Assembly (NCBI GenBank): GCA_002307725.1
Contig: DBUB01000004.1
Span: forward strand, 124,001 to 188,000
DNA length: 64,000 nucleotides
Direction of reading: 5' to 3'
From: Alphaproteobacteria bacterium UBA1301
Lineage (GTDB): Bacteria > Pseudomonadota > Alphaproteobacteria > Micropepsales > Micropepsaceae
Under the pieces are notes generated by a model, which had not been told where the DNA came from, did not search any database, and saw only the letters and a program-made list of their open reading frames with translations. Shown piece after piece: positions 33,026 to 41,635 of the stretch. Numbering within the stretch: position 1 is the stretch's first letter; each line of letters opens with the position of its first letter. The translations under genes were made by a program, and so were the position numbers.

Positions 33026-36000
33026 CTACGCGCCTGGGCGATAGTTCAAGTTTGGCGCCAGCCAGCGCTCGGCCTCGGCAAGACTCCAACCCTTACGGGT
33101 GGCGTAATCTTCGACTTGGTCTTTTTCGATTTTGCCGACGCCAAAATAGCGTGCCTCAGGATGCGAAAAATAGAATCCCGACACCGACGAACCCGGCCAC
33201 ATGGCATAGCTCTCGGTGAGCTGCACCCCGGCGCGCGCCTGGCCTTCGATTAAGTCGAACAATGTCGCCTTTTCGGTGTGGTCGGGCTGAGCGGGATAGC
33301 CGGGCGCCGGACGGATGCCGCGATATTTCTCGGCGATCAGATCGGCGTTCGTAGATGTTTCGTCTGCGGCATAACCCCAGAACTGGCGGCGCACGCGCGC
33401 ATGCAGACACTCGGCAAAGGCTTCCGCCAAACGATCGGCGAGGGAGCGGAGCAGAATCGCCGAATAGTCATCATGCACGGCCTCGAACGCCTTGATGTGC
33501 GACTCCTCGCCATGACCGGCGGAGACAACAAACCCGCCGATGTAATCAGGCGTGCCTTCGGGGGCGACAAAATCGGCGAGCGCCAGATTGGGGCGGCCGG
33601 GATCGCGCGCCATCTGCTGGCGCAAGGTGTGGAGCGTAGCGAGCGGCAGGTTGCGGTATTCGTCCGCATACACCACAATATCGTCACCGATCGCATTGGC
33701 CGGGAAGAAGCCGATCGCAGCATGGGCAGTGAGCCAGTTCTCGGCGACGATCTTCTTCAACATCGCTTGGGCGTCGTCGAACAGCGCCGTGGCGACCTTC
33801 GCGGTCTTTTCCGCCGTGAGAATTTCGGGATAGCGGCCGGTCATCTCCCAGGCGTGGAAGAACGGCGTCCAATCGATATAGGGCACGAGCTCGCCAAGAT
33901 CATAAGCCTCAAACGTCTTTAAACCGAGGAACGACGGCTTGGGCGGGGTATAGGCTTTCCAATCCGGCGCGAAACGGTTGGCGCGCGCGTCGGCGATGGC
34001 GAGGCGCTGCTTGGGCGCATGGCTGGCGGCGTGAGCCCGCGCCACCTCTTCATATTCTTTACGCACGCCTGCGGCGTATTCTTTGCCGGTACGCGACAAG
34101 AGACTGGAGGCGACACCCACGGCCCGCGATGCATCGGCAACATAAACCGTCTGGCCGCGGCGGTAATTGGGATCGATCTTCACCGCCGTATGCACGCGCG
34201 ATGTGGTGGCACCGCCAATCATCAGCGGAATATCGAAGCCCTGGCGCTCCATTTCGGCCGCGACATGGCACATCTCGTCGAGCGACGGCGTGATCAGCCC
34301 GGAAAGCCCGATGATGTTGGCATTGCGCGCCTTGGCTTCATCAAGAATCTTCTGCGCCGGTGTCATGACGCCGAGATCGATCACCTCATAACCGTTGCAC
34401 TGCAAGACGACGCCGACGATATTTTTGCCGATGTCGTGCACGTCGCCCTTCACCGTCGCCATGATGATGCGCCCGACCGGTTCCTTAGTCTGGTTCTTCT
34501 CCTGCTCGGCATCCATGAACGGTAGCAGATGGGCGACCGCCTTTTTCATTACCCGCGCCGATTTCACCACTTGCGGCAGAAACATTTTGCCCGAGCCGAA
34601 CAGATCGCCGACCACGTTCATGCCGCTCATCAGCGGTCCTTCGATAACGTCGAGCGGACGGGCGGCCTTCTGGCGGCACTCTTCGGTGTCCTCGACCACA
34701 TAAGCGTCGATGCCGTGCACCAGGGCATGGGTCAGACGCTCTTGCACAGGCAGCGAACGCCACGCCGCGTCTTGGATTTGCTCGACCGCCGCACCGCCTT
34801 TGTATTTTTGTGCGATGTCGAGCAGGCGTTCGGTGGCATCATCGCGGCGGTTGAGCAGCACGTCTTCGACCGCTTCGCGCAAGGCCGTCGGAATGTCCTG
34901 ATAGACCATCAACTGTCCGGCATTGACGATGCCCATGTCCATACCGGCCTTGATGGCGTGGAACAGAAACGCGGAATGCATCGCCTGACGCACCGGCTCG
35001 TTGCCGCGGAACGAAAACGAAATGTTGGAAACGCCACCCGAAATATGCACGTGCGGGCACGCCTTGCGGATGCGTGCCGCCGCCGCGATGAAATCGTTGG
35101 CGTAGTTGTTGTGCTCTTCGATGCCAGTGGCGACCGCGAAGACATTAGGATCGAAGATGATATCTTCCGGCGGAAAGCCGATCTGGTTCACCAAAATATC
35201 GTAGGCGCGCTGGCAGATTGCGACCTTGCGCGCTTCGGTATCGGCTTGGCCTTGCTCGTCGAACGCCATCACCACCACGGCGGCGCCGAAGCGGCGTACC
35301 TCGCGGGCGTGTTCGATGAACGCCGCCTCGCCTTCCTTCATCGAAATCGAATTGACGATGGGTTTGCCCTGAACACACTTCAACCCGGCCTCGATCACGC
35401 TCCATTTGGAACTGTCGATCATCACCGGCACCTTGGCGATGTCGGGCTCGCCCGCGATCAGATTCATGAAGCGCGTCATCTCCGCTTCGGAATCGATCAA
35501 ACCTTCGTCCATGTTGATGTCGATGACTTGGGCGCCGGCGTCCACTTGCTGGCGAGCAACTTCCAAAGCGGCGTCGTAATCGCCCGTCTTGATCAGCTTC
35601 TTGAACTTGGCCGAGCCGGTGATGTTGGTGCGCTCGCCGATGTTGACAAAATTGGTGTCGGGCGTGACGGTGAACGGTTCCAGCCCGGAGAGACGCAGAT
35701 ATTTGGGCTTTTCCGGAATGGCACGGGGCTTGACGCCTTTGATGGCTTCGGCAAAGGCGGCGATGTGTTTTGGCGTCGTGCCGCAACAACCGCCGACAAT
35801 ATTGACGATTCCGGCGCGCGCGAACTCGCCGATCTTCGCGGCCATCTGTTCCGGCGTATCGTCATAGCCGCCGAATTCGTTGGGCAGGCCGGCGTTGGGA
35901 TGAGCGCTCACCAGCGTATCGGCCACAGCCGCGAGTTCGGCCACGTATTGGCGCATTTCCGAGGCGCCGAGGGCGCAGTTGAGACCAATAGCGAAGGGGT

Positions 36001-36721
36001 TCGCATGGCGCACCGAATGCCAGAAGGCTTCGGTGGTCTGACCGGTGAGCGTGCGGCCCGAGCGGTCGGTGATGGTGCCGGAAATCCACACCGGCAAGCG
36101 CGTCCCCAATTCCTCGAACACTTCTTCAATCGCGAAGATCGCCGCTTTGGCGTTCAAGGTGTCGAAGATGGTTTCGATCATCAAAATGTCGGCGCCGCCT
36201 TGCACCAGGCCGCGGGCCGCATCGCGATAGGTGGCGCGCAAGACGTCGAAGGTCACATTGCGGTAAGCCGGATCGCCCACATCCGGCGAGATCGAGGCGG
36301 TGCGATTGGTCGGACCCAAACATCCGGCGACCAGTCGCGGCCGATCCGACGTGGTGGCTTCATCGCAAATGCTACGGGCGAGTTTGGCGCCTTCGAAGTT
36401 CAATTCCCCGACCAAATGCGACAGGCCGTAATCGGCTTGCGCGGTGGCCGTGGAATTGAAGGTGTTGGTCTCGATGATGTCAGCACCGGCCGCGAGATAG
36501 GCGTGGCCGATGTCCCGGATCAACTCGGGCTTGGTCAGGGTCAGCAGATCGTTGTTGCCCTTGAGGTCGGAATTGTGCGCAGCGAACCGCGGGCCCCGGA
36601 AATCGTCTTCCCCGAGCTTGTAGCCCTGAATCATCACGCCCCAGGAGCCGTCGAGTAACAGCACGCGCTGGCGCGCTTCTTCTTTCAACCAAGCGATACG
36701 GGCGGAACGATCGAAGCTCAT
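33026..36721 (-). CDS. metH: Cobalamin-dependent methionine synthase
   Basis: 1231 residues, full length for MetH. It methylates homocysteine from 5-methyltetrahydrofolate. Domains in order: homocysteine-binding barrel with the zinc cysteines (VAGCLG and VGGCCGTTPKHIAAF); pterin-binding barrel (NIGERTNITGSAKF, DINMDEGLID); cobalamin-binding module with DVHDIGKNIVGVVLQCNGYEVIDLG, whose histidine ligates cobalt; and a C-terminal SAM-dependent reactivation domain (GIRPAPGYPAQPDHTEK). Its start overlaps the metF stop by ATGA, so ArsR-methyltransferase, metF and metH form one coupled operon. Confidence 0.97.
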   Translation of the reverse strand: MSFDRSARIAWLKEEARQRVLLLDGSWGVMIQGYKLGEDDFRGPRFAAHNSDLKGNNDLLTLTKPELIRDIGHAYLAAGADIIETNTFNSTATAQADYGLSHLVGELNFEGAKLARSICDEATTSDRPRLVAGCLGPTNRTASISPDVGDPAYRNVTFDVLRATYRDAARGLVQGGADILMIETIFDTLNAKAAIFAIEEVFEELGTRLPVWISGTITDRSGRTLTGQTTEAFWHSVRHANPFAIGLNCALGASEMRQYVAELAAVADTLVSAHPNAGLPNEFGGYDDTPEQMAAKIGEFARAGIVNIVGGCCGTTPKHIAAFAEAIKGVKPRAIPEKPKYLRLSGLEPFTVTPDTNFVNIGERTNITGSAKFKKLIKTGDYDAALEVARQQVDAGAQVIDINMDEGLIDSEAEMTRFMNLIAGEPDIAKVPVMIDSSKWSVIEAGLKCVQGKPIVNSISMKEGEAAFIEHAREVRRFGAAVVVMAFDEQGQADTEARKVAICQRAYDILVNQIGFPPEDIIFDPNVFAVATGIEEHNNYANDFIAAAARIRKACPHVHISGGVSNISFSFRGNEPVRQAMHSAFLFHAIKAGMDMGIVNAGQLMVYQDIPTALREAVEDVLLNRRDDATERLLDIAQKYKGGAAVEQIQDAAWRSLPVQERLTHALVHGIDAYVVEDTEECRQKAARPLDVIEGPLMSGMNVVGDLFGSGKMFLPQVVKSARVMKKAVAHLLPFMDAEQEKNQTKEPVGRIIMATVKGDVHDIGKNIVGVVLQCNGYEVIDLGVMTPAQKILDEAKARNANIIGLSGLITPSLDEMCHVAAEMERQGFDIPLMIGGATTSRVHTAVKIDPNYRRGQTVYVADASRAVGVASSLLSRTGKEYAAGVRKEYEEVARAHAASHAPKQRLAIADARANRFAPDWKAYTPPKPSFLGLKTFEAYDLGELVPYIDWTPFFHAWEMTGRYPEILTAEKTAKVATALFDDAQAMLKKIVAENWLTAHAAIGFFPANAIGDDIVVYADEYRNLPLATLHTLRQQMARDPGRPNLALADFVAPEGTPDYIGGFVVSAGHGEESHIKAFEAVHDDYSAILLRSLADRLAEAFAECLHARVRRQFWGYAADETSTNADLIAEKYRGIRPAPGYPAQPDHTEKATLFDLIEGQARAGVQLTESYAMWPGSSVSGFYFSHPEARYFGVGKIEKDQVEDYATRKGWSLAEAERWLAPNLNYRPGA

Positions 36722-37611
36722 GCACTTTCCTTTACGCCCAACTCTTTGACCCCAAGTATTCGGCAGGTCGCATAGGTCAGGTCGGCCTGGTTCAAGGTGT
36801 AGAAATGGAACTGCTCGAAGCCGTGGGCGTGCAGTTCGCTCACCTGTTCGGCCAAGACGGCGGAGGCAACAATACGGCGGCTTTCGAGATCATTGTCGAG
36901 GCCGTCATAGAGCGCCGCCAGCCACGACGGCACGGCCGCGCCGCAGCGCTTCGCCATATTGCGGATGCCCTTGAAATTGGTGGTCGGCATCAAGCCCGGC
37001 ACGATCGGGACCGAAATACCCCAATGATCGGCGCGATCACGAAAACGCGCCATCGCCTCGGTGGAAAAACAGAACTGGGTAATGGCGCGGCTCGCCCCCG
37101 CTTCCACTTTTTTCTTGAGCAGATCGAGGTCATGTTCCAGCGATGGCGACTCGGGATGCTTTTCGGGATAGCACGACACGCTAATCTGAAAATCATGGGC
37201 GGCGCGAATGCCGCGGATCAGATCTGGGGTCGATTGATAACCGTCCTTGTGCGGAGCATAGGCCTGCGCCAGTTCCGGCATGTCGCCGCGCAAGGCCACA
37301 ATATGGCGCACACCTGCATCCCAATACGCGCCGACGATTGCATCGATCTCCGTCTTCGGCGCGCCGACGCAGGTCAGATGCGCGGCCGGCTTCAGCCCGG
37401 TTTCCTGCACGATGCGCTTGACGGTGGCATGGGTGCGATCGCGGGTCGATCCGCCAGCTCCGTACGTGACAGAAACGAAATCAGGCGCCAGCGGTGCCAG
37501 CCGCTTGATCGCCTTCCAGAGCTGCTCTTCCATCTCGGCCGTCCGCGGCGGCGAGAATTCAAACGAAACCCCGATCGGCTGATCCGAGGTGAAGATGTCT
37601 TTCAGGCTCAT
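36718..37611 (-). CDS. metF: 5,10-methylenetetrahydrofolate reductase
   Basis: 297 residues. It makes the 5-methyltetrahydrofolate used by MetH, with FAD and NAD(P)H. FEFSPPRTAEMEEQLW near the N-terminus, VSVTYGAGGSTRDRTHATV, HLTCVGA and ALRGDMP are family motifs. Both ends overlap its neighbours by ATGA. Confidence 0.96.
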   Translation of the reverse strand: MSLKDIFTSDQPIGVSFEFSPPRTAEMEEQLWKAIKRLAPLAPDFVSVTYGAGGSTRDRTHATVKRIVQETGLKPAAHLTCVGAPKTEIDAIVGAYWDAGVRHIVALRGDMPELAQAYAPHKDGYQSTPDLIRGIRAAHDFQISVSCYPEKHPESPSLEHDLDLLKKKVEAGASRAITQFCFSTEAMARFRDRADHWGISVPIVPGLMPTTNFKGIRNMAKRCGAAVPSWLAALYDGLDNDLESRRIVASAVLAEQVSELHAHGFEQFHFYTLNQADLTYATCRILGVKELGVKESA

Positions 37612-38576
37612 GCCGCCTCCGCTCGCGAGGCTGCTGGGCTTTGCCCGAGCCAGATCTGCACGATGAGTTGTTCTGTTGAATCGGTATGTGGAGCAATGGC
37701 TTCCGCCGCCGTGAGCTTCAGGCCCGCAGCCTGGAACCAGCCCTGCACCTCTTTGTCGGAGAAGCCGAGGCGGCGGTGGGCGTAGTCATCGCGCAGAAAT
37801 TCGAGGTCATGCGGCGCGAAGTCGGCAATCAACAGGCGCCCGCCCGCCCGCAGCACCCGCGCCCCCTCGGCCACTGCTGCAGCAGGATCATCAAGGTAGT
37901 GAAGAACTTGATGGAATAGGACGACGTCGAAACCTGTGAGCGCCCCGCCTGCCTCGAACGGCAGCCTGTAGGTGTCGCCCAGCCGTACCTGGCAATTCGG
38001 CAGCGATCCGCGCAGAAGCGTGTCGCGGGCGATCGCCAGCATTTCCGGGCTGACATCGATGCCGACGGCGCGTTTGGCGTGCGGCGCCAAGAGTTCCAGC
38101 ATCCGCCCGGTGCCGGTCCCGGCATCGAGCAGCGACTCAATCGGTTCGTCGGTCAGTTGGCGCAGGATCGCCTCTTCCACCTCGCGCTCGGGGGCGTGCA
38201 GCGAGCGGATGCGCCCCCATTCCGAGGCATTGGCCTTGAAATAGGCGGCGGCCTCGGCGGCACGCTTCTCGCGGACAGCGGCAAGACGCTTGAGGTCGAC
38301 CTCTGGCGGGCCCGGCAAAAGATCGGCCAAGGCCGCGCCCAGGGCCGCGCCATTGCCGTCATCCGTTGCGCGGTAGAACACCCAGCTTCCCTCCTTGAAC
38401 CGGGCAATCAGGCCGGCGCTGCAGAGCAGTTTCAAATGCCGCGACACCCGCGGCTGGCTCTGGCCGATGATCTCGATCAGCTCGGAAACCGTCAGTTCCG
38501 CCTGGCGCAACAGTAGCAGCAACCGCAACCGCGTGGGGTCGCCGGCGGCACGCAGCATTGCGACAAGCCAGTCCAT
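37608..38576 (-). CDS. ArsR-type regulator fused to SAM-dependent methyltransferase domain (SahR-like)
   Basis: 322 residues from the ATG at 38576, which has GAAGG at proper distance; an ATG at 38594 lies inside the operator. Residues ~1-90 are an ArsR winged helix (LRAAGDPTRLRLLLLLRQAE, ISRHLKLL-type recognition helix in QPRVSRHLKLLCSAGL). Residues ~130-310 are a class I methyltransferase (LLDAGTGTGRMLELLA, VGIDVSPEMLAIAR, FDVVLFHQVLHYLDDP). The linkage to metF and metH suggests it senses S-adenosylmethionine or S-adenosylhomocysteine and controls the SAM cycle, as described for SahR-type ArsR regulators. Whether the methyltransferase part is catalytic or only a ligand sensor is unknown. Confidence 0.88.
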   Translation of the reverse strand: MDWLVAMLRAAGDPTRLRLLLLLRQAELTVSELIEIIGQSQPRVSRHLKLLCSAGLIARFKEGSWVFYRATDDGNGAALGAALADLLPGPPEVDLKRLAAVREKRAAEAAAYFKANASEWGRIRSLHAPEREVEEAILRQLTDEPIESLLDAGTGTGRMLELLAPHAKRAVGIDVSPEMLAIARDTLLRGSLPNCQVRLGDTYRLPFEAGGALTGFDVVLFHQVLHYLDDPAAAVAEGARVLRAGGRLLIADFAPHDLEFLRDDYAHRRLGFSDKEVQGWFQAAGLKLTAAEAIAPHTDSTEQLIVQIWLGQSPAASRAEAA

Positions 38577-38591
38577 GGAAGATGCCTTCAA

Positions 38592-38613
38592 CATATAAAC
38601 ATATCTTTATATG
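38592..38613 (-). promoter_or_regulatory. Likely operator of the ArsR-methyltransferase/metF/metH operon
   Basis: Perfect inverted repeat CATATAAA-N6-TTTATATG in otherwise GC-rich DNA, 16 bp upstream of the preferred start codon. Size and symmetry suit an ArsR-family dimer, and the site lies where promoter occlusion would repress the operon. It also lies ~94 bp upstream of the divergent mlaA gene. Confidence 0.75.
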
Positions 38614-38706
38614 CTTCGTTTGACCGCCTGTGCAAGAGCCGCAAAACCTGAAACCAATAGGGTTCTTGGGGGACGGTGCCCAGTCCTGGGCGATACCGCT
38701 AATATT

Positions 38707-39435
38707 ATGCGCGCATTGGCTTTTCTGGTTGCCGCGGGGCTCCTTCTCGGCGGCTGTGCAACATCTCTGGCCGACCCGGCAGGGGGGAACGACCCCTATG
38801 AAGCCACCAACCGGGTGATATTTGATTTCAATCTCAAAGTAGACCGGCTGGCGCTGCGCCCCACGGCCGAGGGCTATCAGGATTATGTCCCGGAGGAGGT
38901 GCGCAACTCCCTGAAGAGCGCCCTCGACAATTTGCATGCCCCGGTGGTGTTTGCGAACGACTTGCTGCAAGGCGAGACGCGCCGCGCCAGCCAAATGGCG
39001 GGCCGCTTCCTGGTCAACTCCACGTTGGGCCTCGGCGGCTTGTTCGACGTCGCCGGACGAATGGGTCTGGCGTCTCACGACGAGGATTTCGGCCAGACCC
39101 TTGGTGTCTGGGGCGCCCGGGAAGGCCCTTATGTCGTGCTGCCGCTGCTTGGCCCCTCGAACCCGCGCGATGCCGTCGGCAAAGCGGCCGATATCGCCCT
39201 CGATCCCAGCATCTACATCAAGATCAAGCGCCATCTGATGTGGGAAGGGCTTCGTCAGTATCTGAACATCGTCGACACCCGCGCCCGCTCCCTGGAGACG
39301 CTCGACGCGATCGAACGCGACTCCCTCGATTTCTACGCCAGCGCGCGCAGCCTCTACCGGCAGAATCGCGCCTATCAAATCCGTAACGGATTGCCATCCA
39401 GTGACGAGGAATTTGCCGCCACGAACTTGCCATAA
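38707..39435 (+). CDS. mlaA: MlaA family outer-membrane lipoprotein (first copy)
   Basis: 242 residues from the ATG at 38707. A lipoprotein signal (ALAFLVAAGLLLGGC) is followed by the MlaA core: NDPYEATNRVIFDFN, FANDLLQGETRRASQMAGRFLVNSTLGLGGLFDVA, DEDFGQTLGVWGAREGPYVVLPLLGPSNPRDAVG. MlaA removes misplaced phospholipid from the outer leaflet and passes it to MlaC. An mlaC homologue follows 51 bp later. It is divergent from the SahR-like operon. Confidence 0.95.
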   Translation: MRALAFLVAAGLLLGGCATSLADPAGGNDPYEATNRVIFDFNLKVDRLALRPTAEGYQDYVPEEVRNSLKSALDNLHAPVVFANDLLQGETRRASQMAGRFLVNSTLGLGGLFDVAGRMGLASHDEDFGQTLGVWGAREGPYVVLPLLGPSNPRDAVGKAADIALDPSIYIKIKRHLMWEGLRQYLNIVDTRARSLETLDAIERDSLDFYASARSLYRQNRAYQIRNGLPSSDEEFAATNLP

Positions 39436-39486
39436 GGGTGAGTGAGCATTACCTCTCTGACTTAACCTGGGCAGAGGAAACTTCGG

Positions 39487-40122
39487 ATGCGCGGTACGAT
39501 GAAAAAGTTCTTCTTGGCTTCGTTCACTTTCCTGGCAGCGCTGGTGGTGACGCTGGGGCTTTCGGCCCGGCCGGCCGAAGCGGCGGCGCCCGCCGAACAG
39601 TTCGTTGCCGACAGCGTGCAGAAGGCGATGGGCATTCTGAACAATGCCGCGCTCTCCAAGGAGCAGCGCAAGGCTCAGTTCCAGGATTTTCTGCTCACCC
39701 TGACCAACATCCAGTCGATTGGCCGCTATACGCTTGGCCAGTACCGCCGCAGCGCAACGCCTGAGGACCTGACGGCGTTCGATGCCGCCTTCAAGGAGTA
39801 TGCACTGTCGGTCTATCAGTCCTATTTCGCCAAATATTCCGGTCAGACGCTGAAAGTGACCGGCTCGACCCAGCTCGGCGCCGACGACATCATGGTCAAG
39901 ACCGTGACCGTCGATCCCAAGAAAGCGACGGCGAAACCTTACGAGGTGAACTTCCGTGTGCAGACGGTCGGTGGCCGCCAAGTCGTCTCCGACTTCTCGG
40001 TCGAAGGCGTCTGGATCCGCGAACTCGAACGCAACGACTTCACGTCGTACCTCGGCCAGAAAAACGGCGACGTGAAAGCGCTGATTGTCATGCTGAAGCA
40101 GAAGGCGGCGCAGCAACGGTAA
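39487..40122 (+). CDS. mlaC: MlaC/Ttg2D family phospholipid-binding protein
   Basis: 211 residues, with a signal peptide ending near ARPAEA. The MlaC pattern is visible: SKEQRKAQFQDFLLTLTNIQSIGRYTLGQYRR, YFAKYSGQTLKVTGSTQ, and late FSVEGVWIRELERNDFTSYL. It would carry lipid across the periplasm between MlaA and an inner-membrane MlaFEDB complex, whose genes are not in the window. GAGGAA lies 8 bp before the ATG. A strong terminator follows. Confidence 0.92.
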   Translation: MRGTMKKFFLASFTFLAALVVTLGLSARPAEAAAPAEQFVADSVQKAMGILNNAALSKEQRKAQFQDFLLTLTNIQSIGRYTLGQYRRSATPEDLTAFDAAFKEYALSVYQSYFAKYSGQTLKVTGSTQLGADDIMVKTVTVDPKKATAKPYEVNFRVQTVGGRQVVSDFSVEGVWIRELERNDFTSYLGQKNGDVKALIVMLKQKAAQQR

Positions 40123-40145
40123 GTTTCACCGCCCGTTGAATACGC

Positions 40146-40178
40146 AAACGGCCCGGGGCAACCTGGGCCGTTTTTGTT
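40146..40178 (+). terminator. Rho-independent terminator of mlaA-mlaC
   Basis: AAACGGCCC (40146-40154) pairs with GGGCCGTTT (40165-40173), followed by TTTTTGTTT. Confidence 0.9.
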
Positions 40179-40246
40179 TGGGGGCTTGGTGGCCCGAAAA
40201 TTTTGTGGTATTACTATTCTTGAAAAAGTAATACTGGCGCTATGCG

Positions 40247-40519
40247 ATGAGTACAATCACCGTCAAAGGACAAGTCACCCTTCCCAAGGACCTGCGCGAT
40301 GCCGCGGGCCTCAACCCTGGCGACAAGGTAGAGTTCATCTTGAATGCCGCGGGCGGCATCGTCGTCAGCAAACCGGGAACGGCGGGCGCCTACAAAGCCC
40401 GCATCATGGAAGTCGCCAAACGGCGGCTCATTCGCGGCATTACGACGGACGAGTTGATGGAGATGACGCGCGGGTACAGCGAAGATGCTCCGCGGGCGAA
40501 GAAACGTGACGTTGGTTGA
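40247..40519 (+). CDS. AbrB/MazE-type antitoxin (VapB-like)
   Basis: 90 residues. STITVKGQVTLPKDLRDAAGLNPGDKVEFIL is a SpoVT/AbrB swapped-hairpin DNA-binding domain. The C-terminus (ITTDELMEMTRGYSED) would wrap the toxin. It overlaps the PIN-domain gene by 14 bp, the usual antitoxin-first order. Antitoxins of this type repress their own promoter. Confidence 0.9.
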   Translation: MSTITVKGQVTLPKDLRDAAGLNPGDKVEFILNAAGGIVVSKPGTAGAYKARIMEVAKRRLIRGITTDELMEMTRGYSEDAPRAKKRDVG

Positions 40520-40904
40520 TAGCAATGTCTTGATCGACATTTTCACCACCAGTCCGGCGTGGTTTGCGTGGTCGATGGAGTGGCTGGATCGCCAGTCGCA
40601 AAGAGGCCCGCTCTATTTCGATGAAATCGTCTATGCCGAACTGGCCGTGAAAAGCGAAAGCGAGACAGAGCTTGACCGCGCCCTGGCCGATCTCGGACTG
40701 CAATTGTTTTCGATCCCGAAAAACGCGCTATTCCTGGCTGGTAAGGTCTTCGGCCATTACCGGCGCACTGGCGGCACGCGCACCAGCGCCCTGCCCGACT
40801 TCTTCATCGGCGCCCACGCGCAAGTGACCGGCCTGCCGCTGCTGACGCGTGATGTGGCGCGGTACCGGACGTATTTTCCAAAGGTGAAGTTGATCGCGCC
40901 ATAA
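40506..40904 (+). CDS. PIN-domain ribonuclease toxin (VapC-like)
   Basis: 132 residues from a GTG at 40506, inside the antitoxin gene. The PIN acidic residues are visible: TLVDSNVLIDIF at the start, FDEIVYAELAV in the middle, and LPDFFIGAHAQVTGLPLLTRD near the end. Such toxins cut RNA, often initiator tRNA or rRNA loops, when freed from the antitoxin. Target unknown here. Confidence 0.9.
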   Translation: MTLVDSNVLIDIFTTSPAWFAWSMEWLDRQSQRGPLYFDEIVYAELAVKSESETELDRALADLGLQLFSIPKNALFLAGKVFGHYRRTGGTRTSALPDFFIGAHAQVTGLPLLTRDVARYRTYFPKVKLIAP

Positions 40905-40920
40905 CTTTGCTAAGGGGGGA

Positions 40921-41511
40921 ATGATGAAGATCTGGACGTACGTCATCACTCATGACGAGGGCCGCGCTCCGAATTACGAGAGACCGGCTACAACACTTGC
41001 GATTTGCAAACCACGGATAAGGGCGAAGGCAGCAATAGGCGAAATTGTCCTTGCGTTCAGTGGTGCAGGCATCAACCCGCACGAGCCTCATTCAGTGTGC
41101 TGGGCGGGAGTAGTCTCGGAAGTCCTAACGTTCGCGGAATATTGGAACGATCCGCGCTTTCAGAGAAAAAAACGGGCGCACTCCGAAACACCAGATAACG
41201 TCTACAAGCCGGGACGGAACGGCATTCCTGTTCCGGACAAAGACGACGTCCACGACCATACGAACGCAGTAGTAGATATCGGAGGCACGAATGTTCTTGT
41301 CTTCAAAAGATGGTGGCATTCCGAATATCCCGCCTCCGTACTGCCTGCGAGATTTGGACTGCGTATCATCGGCGGCCGCCGCGGACACCGCAGGGAAGAA
41401 CTGAGCCAAGCCTTATTTCAGGAATTAATCCAATGGCTCGACGGCCACGTGGCGCGAAGCAGAAATGTCCTTCCGCGATTGCCGCGCGAGAAGCGTAACT
41501 GCATCTGCTGA
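40921..41511 (+). CDS. Nmad2-like protein (nucleotide-modification-associated domain 2)
   Basis: 196 residues; AAGGGGGGA precedes the ATG. The pattern KIWTYVITHDEGRAPNYERPATTLAICKP, IRAKAAIGEIVLAFSG, a middle TFAEYWNDPRF with DNVYKPG matches what I recall of the Nmad2 family, which occurs with enzymes that hypermodify DNA bases in phages and islands. Biochemical function is not known. Base composition is lower in GC than the neighbours, and it follows a toxin-antitoxin pair by 16 bp. No base-modification enzyme is adjacent. The assignment rests on motif memory. Confidence 0.65.
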   Translation: MMKIWTYVITHDEGRAPNYERPATTLAICKPRIRAKAAIGEIVLAFSGAGINPHEPHSVCWAGVVSEVLTFAEYWNDPRFQRKKRAHSETPDNVYKPGRNGIPVPDKDDVHDHTNAVVDIGGTNVLVFKRWWHSEYPASVLPARFGLRIIGGRRGHRREELSQALFQELIQWLDGHVARSRNVLPRLPREKRNCIC

Positions 41512-41569
41512 CGGCAACGCAACGGGGGACGCGCCGCAATTTCATTGGCGGGATCAATACGCCGCCCGC

Positions 41570-41629
41570 TCCTGGGTTCCCTTCCCGCCCACAGATCGCT
41601 TTGCGATCCGCGGGCGCCGGGAATGACAA
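41570..41629 (+). repeat. CACCTGGGT-type repeat, copy B
   Basis: CCTGGGTTCCCTTCCCGCCC ... GCCGGGAATGACA with a hairpin GATCGC-TTT-GCGATC (41594-41608) inside. Lies between the Nmad2-like gene and ettA. Confidence 0.75.
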
Positions 41630-41635
41630 GCGTGC

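Noticed and set aside
34529..36658. 709-codon open frame on the plus strand opposite metH
   Set aside because: Antisense to a complete MetH; rich in His, Arg and Gly, with no domain. Artefact of GC-rich codon use.
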